Positions 53,358-61,956 of a stretch of 64,000 nt of DNA are shown in pieces. The translations under genes were made by a program, and so were the position numbers. Under the pieces are notes generated by a model. That model did not search any database and was not told the origin of the DNA. It was given only the letters and a program-made list of their open reading frames with translations. Position 1 is the stretch's first letter. The number at the start of each line of letters is the position of its first letter. Origin of the DNA: Oceanospirillales bacterium (GTDB lineage Bacteria; Pseudomonadota; Gammaproteobacteria; Pseudomonadales; Balneatricaceae); the NCBI GenBank assembly GCA_018223185.1, contig JAAEYW010000017.1, positions 1 through 64,000 on the forward strand, given 5' to 3'.

Positions 53358-54767
53358 ATGACTCACACACTGCTTTCTAAACTTATGGGCCGACGCACGT
53401 TACTTAAAAGCGCGGTTAAAACCTTCGGTGCTGTTGCGGTCGGCAGCCTTCTGACGCTGAGTGCTGCTCAGGCCGCCGTGGGCGAGCCGGAAAAAGAGGA
53501 GCTTAAGTTCGGCTTTATTAAACTGACCGATATGGCGCCACTTGCCATCGCTTATGAAAAAGGCTACTTCGAGGATGAGGGACTCTATGTTCAGCTGGAA
53601 GCACAGGCCAACTGGAAAGTACTGCTGGACCGGGTTATCGATGGTCAGCTGGATGGTGCCCACATGCTTGCCGGCCAGCCACTGGGCGCAACCATCGGCT
53701 TTGGTACTCAGGCACATATTATTACCGCTTTCAGCATGGACCTGAACGGCAACGCGATTACCGTTTCCAATGATATCTGGGAGCAGATGAAACCCTATGT
53801 AGACAAGGATGCCGATGGCAAACCGGTTCACCCGATTAAAGCGGATGCGCTGAAACCGGTTGTTGATGCCTATAAAGCTAAAGGAAAACCGTTCAAGATG
53901 GGCATGGTGTTCCCGGTATCCACTCACAACTACGAGCTGCGTTACTGGCTGGCAGCCGGTGGCATCCACCCGGGTTATTATGCGCCCCTGAAAGGCGATA
54001 CTGCCGGACAGATTGATGCGGATGCCCTGCTCTCAGTTACCCCGCCTCCGCAGATGCCTTCTACCATGGAAGCCGGAACTATCTATGGTTATTGCGTTGG
54101 CGAGCCATGGAACCAGCAAGCCGTATTTAAAGGTATCGGTGTACCGGTAGTAACCGACTACGAAATCTGGAAAGACAATCCTGAGAAGGTGTTTGGCGTT
54201 TCCAAAGGCTGGGCTGACCAATATCCGAACACCCATATTCGCGTGGTTAAAGCGATGATCCGTGCCGCTAAATGGCTGGACGACAATAACAACGGCAACC
54301 GCCCTGAGGCGGTCGACATCCTCTCTCGTCCGGAATATGTGGGTGCGGATTACGATGTTATTGCCAACTCGATGACCGGCACCTTTGAATATGAAAAAGG
54401 TGATAAGCGTGAAGTCCCCGACTTCAATGTCTTCTTCCGCCACAACGCAACCTACCCCTATTACTCTGACGCTATCTGGTATCTGACCCAGATGCGCCGC
54501 TGGGGTCAGATTGCCGAGCCTAAGTCTGATGAGTGGTTTATGGATACGGCGAAAAAGGTTTACCGCCCGGATATCTACGCCGTGGCAGCTCAGGAACTGA
54601 TCGCAGAGGGCAAACTGAACGCTAGTGACTTCCCTGATTTTGCAACGGAAACCGGCTACAAGGCACCTCAGACTCAGTTTATTGATGGCATCACCTATGA
54701 TGGCCACAAACCTAATGAGTATCTGACCAAGTTTAAAATCGGCCTGAAACCCGACAGCAAAATTTAA
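53358..54767 (+). CDS. nrtA: Nitrate ABC transporter substrate-binding protein (NrtA/NasF)
   Basis: A 469-residue periplasmic binding protein of the NMT1/NrtA family. The N-terminus [15 protein letters not shown] followed by a hydrophobic stretch to SAAQA is a twin-arginine-like signal. Conserved NrtA segments are [69 protein letters not shown] and [12 protein letters not shown]. It binds nitrate, and perhaps nitrite, for the NrtBC pair encoded downstream. AGGAG lies 10 bp upstream of the ATG. Confidence 0.93.
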   Translation: MTHTLLSKLMGRRTLLKSAVKTFGAVAVGSLLTLSAAQAAVGEPEKEELKFGFIKLTDMAPLAIAYEKGYFEDEGLYVQLEAQANWKVLLDRVIDGQLDGAHMLAGQPLGATIGFGTQAHIITAFSMDLNGNAITVSNDIWEQMKPYVDKDADGKPVHPIKADALKPVVDAYKAKGKPFKMGMVFPVSTHNYELRYWLAAGGIHPGYYAPLKGDTAGQIDADALLSVTPPPQMPSTMEAGTIYGYCVGEPWNQQAVFKGIGVPVVTDYEIWKDNPEKVFGVSKGWADQYPNTHIRVVKAMIRAAKWLDDNNNGNRPEAVDILSRPEYVGADYDVIANSMTGTFEYEKGDKREVPDFNVFFRHNATYPYYSDAIWYLTQMRRWGQIAEPKSDEWFMDTAKKVYRPDIYAVAAQELIAEGKLNASDFPDFATETGYKAPQTQFIDGITYDGHKPNEYLTKFKIGLKPDSKI

Positions 54768-54819
54768 CGGATTAAAGCGCTTGTGAATAAGCCTTCAGGC
54801 ACCCCGAAAAAAAACCAAA

Positions 54820-54838
54820 GGGTCGCCCTGGGCGACCC
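54820..54838 (+). terminator. Intercistronic hairpin nrtA-nrtB
   Basis: GGGTCGCC-CTG-GGCGACCC, an 8-bp GC stem with no T-run, 53 bp after nrtA and 15 bp before nrtB. It probably protects the nrtA end of the mRNA so the binding protein is made in excess. Confidence 0.5.
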
Positions 54839-54852
54839 GATGGAGACTGATT

Positions 54853-55836
54853 ATGAGTAGCATGGCACTGAAACTGTTAAAGCCTTTAGGCTTCCCGGAT
54901 AAGCTGAATCTGGCTTCGCTGATCAAAGCACTGGTTGTTCCCATGAGCGGCATTCTGATATTCCTGTTTATCTGGAATATCGGTGCCCGGAATATCCATA
55001 CCTCACTGGGGGAGTTTCCGGGTCCCGCACAAGTCTATGAGCAGAGTAAAAACCTGCTGAATGAACACAATAGAGAGCGACAGAAAGAGGCGGATTTCTA
55101 TCAGCGCCAGGATGATCGTAATGCCAAAAAACTGGCAAAAAATCCCGACGCCGAAATTAAGATACGCTCCTATACCGGCAAAGCGACCTTTATCGATCAG
55201 ATCGGCACCAGCCTGGTAACGGTGCTGGCCGGTTTTTTTGCGGCGTCCCTGATCGCCATCCCGGCGGGTATTGTCATCGGCCTGAATAAAACCCTCTACA
55301 GTGCGTTTAACCCAGTGATTCAGCTGTTTAAACCGGTGTCCCCCCTGGCCTGGCTGCCACTGGTGACAATGGTTGTCAGTGCAGTATATGTCAGTGATGA
55401 TCCGATGTTTGCTAAGTCATTTGTGACTTCACTGATTACGGTGTCGCTGTGCTGTCTGTGGCCCACCCTGCTAAACACAGCAGTGGGCGTCTCGACTATC
55501 AGTTCAGACCTGAACAATGTCAGTAAAGTGCTGCGTCTGTCCTGGCTGACGCATGTCATCAAGATTGTAATTCCATCGGCTATCCCGATGATTTTCACCG
55601 GTCTGCGTCTGTCACTGGGGATCGCCTGGATGGTTCTGATCGCCGCTGAAATGCTGGCACAAAATCCGGGACTGGGTAAATTTGTCTGGGATGAGTTTCA
55701 GAACGGCAGCTCCAACTCACTGGGACGAATTATGGTCGCCGTAATTGTGATCGGCCTGATCGGTTTTATGCTGGACCGGATCATGCTGATGCTACAAAAG
55801 AAAGTTTCTTGGGATAAGTCCCAGGAATTACGTTAA
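54853..55836 (+). CDS. nrtB: Nitrate ABC transporter permease (NrtB/NasE)
   Basis: A 327-residue permease with about six membrane helices and a highly charged loop (residues ~70-105, NEHNRERQKEADFYQRQDD) between the first helix and the core. The EAA-type coupling loop reads AAEMLAQNPGLGKFVWDEF near residues 271-289. It pairs with NrtA and NrtC for ATP-driven nitrate uptake. It is 18 bp from nrtC. Confidence 0.92.
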   Translation: MSSMALKLLKPLGFPDKLNLASLIKALVVPMSGILIFLFIWNIGARNIHTSLGEFPGPAQVYEQSKNLLNEHNRERQKEADFYQRQDDRNAKKLAKNPDAEIKIRSYTGKATFIDQIGTSLVTVLAGFFAASLIAIPAGIVIGLNKTLYSAFNPVIQLFKPVSPLAWLPLVTMVVSAVYVSDDPMFAKSFVTSLITVSLCCLWPTLLNTAVGVSTISSDLNNVSKVLRLSWLTHVIKIVIPSAIPMIFTGLRLSLGIAWMVLIAAEMLAQNPGLGKFVWDEFQNGSSNSLGRIMVAVIVIGLIGFMLDRIMLMLQKKVSWDKSQELR

Positions 55837-55854
55837 CCGGTAAGGAGCAAGATC

Positions 55855-56763
55855 ATGTCAACTAAAACACATCTGGAGCTTACCGGCGTCGATATCGATT
55901 TTCCGACTCCCAGCGGCCCTTTCAAAGCCCTGAGCAATGTTAACCTGAAGATCAAACGCGGCGAGTTTGTCTCCCTGATCGGCCATTCCGGCTGTGGTAA
56001 ATCCACCGTTCTGAATATCGTTGCGGGTTTATATCAGGCAACCAAAGGCGGGGTTTTGCTGGATGGCAAAGAGGTCAACGAACCCGGTCCGGAGCGGGCT
56101 GTCGTATTTCAGAACCACTCGCTGCTGCCCTGGCTCAGCGCTTATGAGAACGTTGAACTGGCGGTAAAGCAGGTCTTTAAAAACAGTAAAACCAAAGCTG
56201 AGATGAAAGAGTGGATCGAGCACAACCTGCATCTGGTGCACATGGATCATGCCATGCATAAACGCCCGGATGAGATCTCCGGTGGTATGAAGCAGCGGGT
56301 TGGTATCGCCCGGGCACTGGCGATGGAACCTACCGTCATGCTGATGGATGAACCGTTTGGCGCACTGGACGCCCTGACCCGGGCTCACCTGCAGGACTCG
56401 CTGATGGAGATTCAGGCCGATCTCAATAACACCGTCATTATGATCACACACGATGTTGACGAAGCGGTATTGTTATCAGACCGGATAGTGATGATGACCA
56501 ATGGCCCTGCTGCAACAGTGGGTGAGATACTCGATGTGAAGCTGGAGCGACCGCGCCATCGACTGGAACTGGCTGACGATCCGGAATACAACCACTACCG
56601 GGCAGCCGTATTGAGCTTCCTGTATGAAAAACAGCGTAAGCCTGACGAGGCAGCCGGCCAACCGGAAAAAAACGAAAAAAAAGCCAAATCCAACAATCCG
56701 GCACAGAAAGTGCTTAATACTAAACAACAAGACGCTGAACAAAGAGGTGAAGAAGCAGCCTGA
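55855..56763 (+). CDS. nrtC: Nitrate ABC transporter ATP-binding protein (NrtC/NrtD/NasD)
   Basis: A 302-residue ATPase: Walker A GHSGCGKST at 43-51, Q-loop FQNHSLLPW, signature SGGMKQR, Walker B LMDEPFGALD and switch His in ITHDVDEAV. The final ~40 residues are a Lys/Glu-rich tail that may be regulatory; it lacks the NrtA-like C-terminal nitrate-sensing domain of cyanobacterial NrtC, so it is closer to NrtD/NasD. It is the last gene of the uptake trio. Confidence 0.93.
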   Translation: MSTKTHLELTGVDIDFPTPSGPFKALSNVNLKIKRGEFVSLIGHSGCGKSTVLNIVAGLYQATKGGVLLDGKEVNEPGPERAVVFQNHSLLPWLSAYENVELAVKQVFKNSKTKAEMKEWIEHNLHLVHMDHAMHKRPDEISGGMKQRVGIARALAMEPTVMLMDEPFGALDALTRAHLQDSLMEIQADLNNTVIMITHDVDEAVLLSDRIVMMTNGPAATVGEILDVKLERPRHRLELADDPEYNHYRAAVLSFLYEKQRKPDEAAGQPEKNEKKAKSNNPAQKVLNTKQQDAEQRGEEAA

Positions 56764-56824
56764 TTTAGGAAATGGCGATACTTCACCTCCTGATTGCAAA
56801 CAAAACAAAGACTTAAAGCAATAT

Positions 56825-56854
56825 TTGCCGGTTAACAGTAGAGTTTCCTAAAAT
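56825..56854 (+). promoter_or_regulatory. Candidate sigma-70 promoter before narK
   Basis: TTGCCG-N18-TAAAAT, about 70 bp upstream of the second attenuator. No GG-N10-GC sigma-54 element was found in this gap, so narK may also be read through from nrtABC. Confidence 0.35.
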
Positions 56855-56923
56855 CGAAGCCTCTATAGTTATGCACCACAACAAGGCAAAACAGGCGATC
56901 CAGCGCACCAAATTGAGCAATGT

Positions 56924-56971
56924 CGCTCGGAATCAACCATCATTGTATGGGGGATCCCGGGCGTTTTTTTT
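56924..56971 (+). promoter_or_regulatory. Intrinsic terminator/attenuator before narK
   Basis: CGCTCGG-A-ATC (56924-56934) pairs with GAT-C-CCGGGCG (56953-56963) with one mismatch, a small CCAT/ATGG tip lies inside, and eight T follow. It ends 39 bp before the narK start. It may terminate nrtABC transcripts or act as a second nitrate-controlled leader. Confidence 0.7.
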
Positions 56972-57010
56972 GGCTCTGATTTATTAAATCTTAAATCAAA
57001 GGCACTTAGT

Positions 57011-58480
57011 ATGAGTGAAGTTTCCAAGTTCAATATATTCTCAGTGAAAGGAAAAATGAAAATCCTGCATTTCAGCTGGATGGCATTTTTCATTACCTTC
57101 TTTGTCTGGTTTAACCACGCACCACTGCTGGGTGCCATTGCTGACTCTCTTGGACTGACTAAATCAGAGATCAAAACTCTGCTGATCCTGAACGTGGCAC
57201 TGACCATTCCGGCCCGGATCATTATAGGTATGCTGACCGACAAGTATGGCCCCCGCATCACCTACGCCGCCCTGCTGTTTTTATCCAGTATCCCCTGCTT
57301 TATTTTCGCGCTGGCAGATAACTTTGCCGAAGCCGCTATCTCCCGCTTTTTACTGGGTTTTGTGGGCGCAGGCTTCGTCATCGGTATCCGTATGGTAAGT
57401 GAGTGGTTCCCGGCGAATGAACTGGGAACGGCTGAAGGTATCTATGGCGGCTGGGGCAACTTTGGTTCTGCCGCGGCAGCCATGCTACTGCCAACACTGG
57501 CACTGCTGTTTGGCGGTGAAGATGGCTGGCGCTATGCCGTCGCCCTGACCGGCCTTATCAGCCTGGTATTCAGTTTCATCTGGTATGCTAATGTATCGGA
57601 TACGCCGAAGGGCTCTACTTACTTTAAACCGAAAAAGATCGGCGGACTCGAAGTGACCAGTAAAGGTGATTTTCTGTTTCTTCTGATTATGAAGATTCCG
57701 ATGTATGCCGCACTGGCGTTGCTGACCTGGAAACTGTCTCCTGCCGGGGTCAATATTATCAGCGATACCGCAGCACTGATGATCAATCTATCGCTGGCGG
57801 CCATCTTTATCTATGACTGCTACAGTGCTTACAATGTTAACCGCGAGATTTTTACCACACCGGTACCTGAAATCGAGCAGTATAAGTTCAAGCAGGTTGC
57901 GGTACTGAATATTCTCTACTTCGCAACCTTTGGTTCTGAACTGGCGGTGGTATCGATGCTACCTCTGTTCTTTGCCGAGGTATTTGATCTGGATATGGTC
58001 GTTGCGGGTCTGCTGGCCTCAGCCTATGCCTTTATGAATCTGATGTCCCGCCCCGGCGGCGGCTGGATCAGCGATCGCTGCGGCCGTAAAAAGACCCTGC
58101 TGATACTGACCGCAGGCCTGGCTGTAGGGTATGGCCTGATGTCTATGATTGACAGCAGCTGGCCACTGATTGTCGCGGTTATTACCGCAATGGCCTGTTC
58201 GTTTTTTGTACAAGCCGGTGAAGGTGCTGTTTTTGCTGTAGTCCCACTGATTAAACGTCGTCTGACTGGCCAGGTTGCAGGCATGACCGGAGCCTACGGT
58301 AATGTGGGCGCGGTATTCTATCTGACAGTATTGTCTATGGTAAGCTACCAGACATTCTTTACGGTAATCGCGGCCACGGCGGTAGTGGGTTTTATCACTT
58401 TATTTTTCCTGGAAGAGCCCAGAGGCCACATGGCAGAAGTGAATGATGATGGCACGGTAGAACTGATCAGCGTGACCTGA
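57011..58480 (+). CDS. narK: Nitrate/nitrite MFS transporter (NarK/NasA type)
   Basis: A 489-residue, 12-helix major facilitator of the nitrate/nitrite porter family. The start [23 protein letters not shown], the nitrate signature [15 protein letters not shown] and the second [12 protein letters not shown] are diagnostic. A long central loop (about residues 195-225) separates the halves. It provides a second nitrate uptake route besides NrtABC. Confidence 0.93.
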   Translation: MSEVSKFNIFSVKGKMKILHFSWMAFFITFFVWFNHAPLLGAIADSLGLTKSEIKTLLILNVALTIPARIIIGMLTDKYGPRITYAALLFLSSIPCFIFALADNFAEAAISRFLLGFVGAGFVIGIRMVSEWFPANELGTAEGIYGGWGNFGSAAAAMLLPTLALLFGGEDGWRYAVALTGLISLVFSFIWYANVSDTPKGSTYFKPKKIGGLEVTSKGDFLFLLIMKIPMYAALALLTWKLSPAGVNIISDTAALMINLSLAAIFIYDCYSAYNVNREIFTTPVPEIEQYKFKQVAVLNILYFATFGSELAVVSMLPLFFAEVFDLDMVVAGLLASAYAFMNLMSRPGGGWISDRCGRKKTLLILTAGLAVGYGLMSMIDSSWPLIVAVITAMACSFFVQAGEGAVFAVVPLIKRRLTGQVAGMTGAYGNVGAVFYLTVLSMVSYQTFFTVIAATAVVGFITLFFLEEPRGHMAEVNDDGTVELISVT

Positions 58481-58496
58481 AGAAGCACCGCTGTCT

Positions 58497-58520
58497 GGTT
58501 ACTGTTTTCGGACAGTGACC
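58497..58520 (+). terminator. Hairpin between narK and phosphatase/kinase gene
   Basis: GGTTACTGT-TTTCGG-ACAGTGACC, a 9-bp stem with one G-U, without a T-run. The following 22 bp contain GGTGAAAGT twice, the second copy directly before the next ATG. Confidence 0.4.
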
Positions 58521-58566
58521 GGACGGCACCCCCTTTGTTACAGGTGAAAGTGTTACTGGTGAAAGT

Positions 58567-60318
58567 ATGACCGCACAACAACGCCCGCAAGAATCCCCCG
58601 CTGAACTCAATGTCAGCTTTGGCGGCTATTCAACCGCAGGACAAAAACCGGTCAATCAGGACGCCTTTGCGGCCCACCTGCCAATGAATAGCAGCGCCCG
58701 TTTTAAGGGTGCTGCTGCTGCGATTGCCGATGGAGTCAGTAGCTGCGAAGACTCCCATATTGCAAGTCAGACCTCAGTCACCAGTTTTATAGAAGACTAC
58801 TTCAGCACCCCTGACAGCTGGAGCGTCAAACAATCCGTTTCGCGTGTTGTGACAGGCCTTAATAGCTGGCTGTATCAGCAAAACAGCACCTCAGCTGCCA
58901 ACCGCGACAGCATGCTGACAACCTTTTCAGCCCTGATTATCAAATCCAATACCCTGCATGCCTTCCATGTCGGTGACTCCCGCATCTGGCATTTTCATAA
59001 CCAACAGCTGGAACAACTGACCACCGACCATAACCGCATTGAAGGCGGTAAAAATTACCTATCCAGGGCGCTGGGTGCTGACCGGCACCTTGAGGTCGAT
59101 TATTCGCAACAGGAGCTAATCGTTGGTGATCTGCTGATGCTCAGCACCGATGGAGTACATGAGTTTCTCTCCGCCAGTGAATTAAAAAGCCTGTTAACCA
59201 GTGCCGCCACTGACGACCTTGAAACGGTCGCACAAACAATTGTTGAACACGCCCTGGCTAAAGGCAGCGATGATAATCTGACCGTTCTGCTGGTAAGTAT
59301 TAATCATTTACCAGCGGAGACACTGGAGGAGAACCATCGTAAGCTCACCCGTTTACCAATCCCTCCGGTCATGAACGTAGGCAACAGGATTGATGATTAT
59401 GAAGTACTGGATATTATTTTCAGCGGCACCCGCAGCCATATGTACAAGGTACGGGAACTCAGCAGCGGCAATATTTATACACTGAAAGCCCCCTCAATTA
59501 ATTTCAGCGATGATCCGTTGTATCTTGATGGTTTTGTCCGCGAAGAATGGGTGGGCCAGCAGATCAACCATGCCAATGTGATGAAGACCTTCGCACCCGC
59601 CGGAGAAAAGAAATTTCTCTATTATCTGGGGGAGTATATTGAAGGCATCAACCTGCGCCAGTGGATGGATGATCATCCCCAACCGGCACCAGAGCTGGTA
59701 CGCCCTATCATTCAGCAGGCGATCAAGGGACTCCGGGCGTTCCAGAGGCAGGGGATGGTGCACCAGGATCTGAAACCGGAAAATATCATGCTCAACCATG
59801 ACGGTCAGATCAAGATTCTGGATTTTGGCACGGTTCTTATCGCTGGTATAAACGAGCTGGGATCGCCATTGGATAAGTCGATACCACAGGGTTCGGTAAA
59901 CTATATCGCTCCTGAGTACCTGATGGGACAAAAAGGCAGCTTCAGATCAGATCTGTTCTCACTGGCGGTGATCAGTTACGAGATGCTCACCGGCACTCTG
60001 CCGTTTAAAGAGCAATCGGTGAAACAGATCAGTATCGATAATTTTTCAGACCTCAGTTATCGTCCGGCACGACACCATCGTAAAGACCTGCCTTTATGGA
60101 TGGAGGGCTGCCTGAAGAAAGCCCTGCAACCCAATCCGATTCACCGTTATCAGGCGCTGTCCGAATTCATTCAGGATTTTACGACGCCCAATCAGAAACT
60201 TGCGGAAGCGATCAACAGGCAACCACTGATCCAGAAGAATCCGGTAATGGTGTGGCAGGTTCTCTGTCTGCTGTTGCTGATCTCTGATCTTGTTCTGCTG
60301 TATCTGTATACCCGCTAA
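58567..60318 (+). CDS. PP2C phosphatase / Ser-Thr protein kinase fusion with membrane anchor
   Basis: A 583-residue two-domain signalling protein. Residues ~10-260 are a PP2C phosphatase with metal motifs NQD, IADGVSS, HVGDSR, STDGV and SDDNLT. Residues ~275-560 are a Hanks-type kinase with Lys in YTLKAPS, catalytic loop HQDLKPENIM (HQD in place of HRD, with Asp retained) and DFG in KILDFGTVL; its glycine loop is degenerate. The last 20 residues are a membrane helix. In Pseudomonas a similar kinase gene lies among nas genes (PA1782, recalled); its targets are unknown to me. It is co-directional with narK and nirB. Confidence 0.88.
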   Translation: MTAQQRPQESPAELNVSFGGYSTAGQKPVNQDAFAAHLPMNSSARFKGAAAAIADGVSSCEDSHIASQTSVTSFIEDYFSTPDSWSVKQSVSRVVTGLNSWLYQQNSTSAANRDSMLTTFSALIIKSNTLHAFHVGDSRIWHFHNQQLEQLTTDHNRIEGGKNYLSRALGADRHLEVDYSQQELIVGDLLMLSTDGVHEFLSASELKSLLTSAATDDLETVAQTIVEHALAKGSDDNLTVLLVSINHLPAETLEENHRKLTRLPIPPVMNVGNRIDDYEVLDIIFSGTRSHMYKVRELSSGNIYTLKAPSINFSDDPLYLDGFVREEWVGQQINHANVMKTFAPAGEKKFLYYLGEYIEGINLRQWMDDHPQPAPELVRPIIQQAIKGLRAFQRQGMVHQDLKPENIMLNHDGQIKILDFGTVLIAGINELGSPLDKSIPQGSVNYIAPEYLMGQKGSFRSDLFSLAVISYEMLTGTLPFKEQSVKQISIDNFSDLSYRPARHHRKDLPLWMEGCLKKALQPNPIHRYQALSEFIQDFTTPNQKLAEAINRQPLIQKNPVMVWQVLCLLLLISDLVLLYLYTR

Positions 60319-60447
60319 ATTATGGCACCGCAAAGGTGCAGGATCTGACCGATTTAGCACTATTGGTGCACTAAAAATGTTGCCCGCATGTACAAACAAC
60401 AACCAAAAACATGATAAGCCATTGTTTTTTAATATTTAAAATATAAA

Positions 60448-60463
60448 TGGCATAGCACCTGCA
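60448..60463 (+). promoter_or_regulatory. Candidate sigma-54 promoter before nasC-like/nirB
   Basis: TGGCAT-AGCAC-CTGCA, with invariant GG at 60449-60450 and GC at 60461-60462 (N10). It is nearly the same as the nrtA element (TGGCAT-N5-CTGC). Its predicted start near 60474 gives a leader of about 100 nt. Confidence 0.6.
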
Positions 60464-60507
60464 TTAACTAACATGCCTATCTTAGGCTTCTCATATTTTT
60501 TGGACAA

Positions 60508-60565
60508 TGGTGTTCATCCTCCAGTACTTCGCACTCGTACTGGTTGGTGAATGCCATTTTTTTTT
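60508..60565 (+). promoter_or_regulatory. Long-stem attenuator directly before nasC-like gene
   Basis: The arms 60508-60527 and 60537-60556 pair at 18 positions with a 2x2 internal loop (CT/TT) and a 9-nt tip, followed by nine T (60557-60565). It ends 11 bp before the ATG at 60577, so the ribosome site (GGA) lies between two T-runs. A terminator this close to a start codon strongly suggests conditional read-through. Confidence 0.75.
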
Positions 60566-60576
60566 GGATTTTTTTT

Positions 60577-61956
60577 ATGGCCAAAGTAGATCTCATCATT
60601 ATCGGTAACGGCATGTCAGGCGGGCGGTTGCTGAACGAGATTCTGAAGCGTGATCCGGATCGCTTCCGGATAACCGTATTCGGCGCCGAAGGCTGTGCCA
60701 ACTACAATCGCATTATGCTTTCGCCGGTGCTTGCCGGAGAGATCAGAGCCGATGACATTATCACTCACTCAGAACAGTGGTACCGGGATCACAACATTAC
60801 CCTGCATAGTAACGATCCGGTTATCGCTATCGACGCTGAAAGCCGGACCCTGACCTGCCAAAGCGGCAGCCTGTTTAGCTATGACACGCTGGTGCTGGCC
60901 ACCGGCTCTGATGCCGTGATTCCTCCTGCAGCCCGCGACTGTGACCTGGATGGCATACTCAGCTTCCGCAATCTGGCGGATATTGATCGGATCATGAGCA
61001 GAGCCGGCAACTCCCGTCACGCAACCGTTATCGGCGGTGGTCTACTGGGACTCGAAGCCGCCTGGGGGTTACGCCAGCAAGGACTGGAAGTCACCGTGAT
61101 CCACCGGGGTGGCTGGTTGCTCAACCGGCAGCTTGACCCCGCTGCGGGCAAACTGCTGCAGCAGTCACTGGAAGCACGTGGCATCAGCTTCCGGCTGAAT
61201 GCCGAAATCACTCAGTTCAGTGCGAATCAAACGTTATATTCCGATGAGAGCTCTGCTATTCGGGCTGGCGACTCAGAAAGCGAAGTGCACCCAATCTCTG
61301 TGAAGCCCTCTCTCCAGCAAATTACCCTGAATGACGGCACGGTATTAAATACCTGCCTGGCTGTTATCGCAATCGGTATAACCCCAAACCATAAGCTGGC
61401 AAAGATCAGCGGATTCGATTGCGACAGAGGGGTTCTGGTCAATGACCGGATGCAGAGCTCTCATCCGAATATATACGCGCTGGGTGAATGCACTCAGTTT
61501 GGCAACCACACCTTTGGTCTGGTCGCCCCGCTATGGGATCAGGCAATGGTACTGGCGGACCAGCTGTGTCAGAGCAGCGACAGCCGCTTCAGTGTGCAGC
61601 CCTGCGCAACCAAACTGAAGGTGTCCGGTATCGATCTGTTTTCCGCAGGTGAGTTTCTTGATTCCCCGGAGACCGAATCAGTGGTCTGTCAGGACACCAC
61701 CAGCGGTGTTTACCGCAAACTAATTTTCCGTGACCAGATACTCACCGGCGTCGTCCTTTATGGCGCTGTTAACGATGGTAACTGGTATTTCGAACTGATT
61801 CAGGCCCAGCAGCAGGCACAACACCTGGCACCGGAGCTGATTTTTGGCCGGCGTTACTGCGATGCTGAATCAATTTCCCGATTAACCCCTGTGGGTGTAG
61901 AACAAGTCCAGACTTCAGCACCTGAATTAAGTCTGGCAACAGGAGCGTCCTCATGA
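60577..61956 (+). CDS. nasC: FAD/NAD(P)H oxidoreductase of nitrate assimilation (NasC-like)
   Basis: A 459-residue flavoprotein of the NirB-N-terminal/rubredoxin reductase class. The ATG at 60577 (MAKVDLIIIGNGMSGG) is used; the frame extends 11 codons upstream through T-runs. FAD motif GNGMSGG at ~10-16, CANYNRIMLSPVLAGE near 40, and NAD motif VIGGGLLGLEAAWGL near 148-162 are visible. No BFD-type [2Fe-2S] cysteines follow, so it delivers electrons by flavin only. In Klebsiella, NasC feeds electrons to nitrate reductase NasA. The stop overlaps the nirB ATG. Confidence 0.82.
   Translation: MAKVDLIIIGNGMSGGRLLNEILKRDPDRFRITVFGAEGCANYNRIMLSPVLAGEIRADDIITHSEQWYRDHNITLHSNDPVIAIDAESRTLTCQSGSLFSYDTLVLATGSDAVIPPAARDCDLDGILSFRNLADIDRIMSRAGNSRHATVIGGGLLGLEAAWGLRQQGLEVTVIHRGGWLLNRQLDPAAGKLLQQSLEARGISFRLNAEITQFSANQTLYSDESSAIRAGDSESEVHPISVKPSLQQITLNDGTVLNTCLAVIAIGITPNHKLAKISGFDCDRGVLVNDRMQSSHPNIYALGECTQFGNHTFGLVAPLWDQAMVLADQLCQSSDSRFSVQPCATKLKVSGIDLFSAGEFLDSPETESVVCQDTTSGVYRKLIFRDQILTGVVLYGAVNDGNWYFELIQAQQQAQHLAPELIFGRRYCDAESISRLTPVGVEQVQTSAPELSLATGASS

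Noticed and set aside
52979-53359. A 126-codon minus-strand frame upstream of nrtA
   Set aside because: It covers the sigma-54-like element and the attenuator of the nrtA leader, and has no domain or good start.
58521-58545. Sigma-54 promoter before the phosphatase/kinase gene
   Set aside because: CGGCACCCCCTTTGTTA gives GG-N10-GT, missing the invariant GC; the gene is more likely read through from narK.
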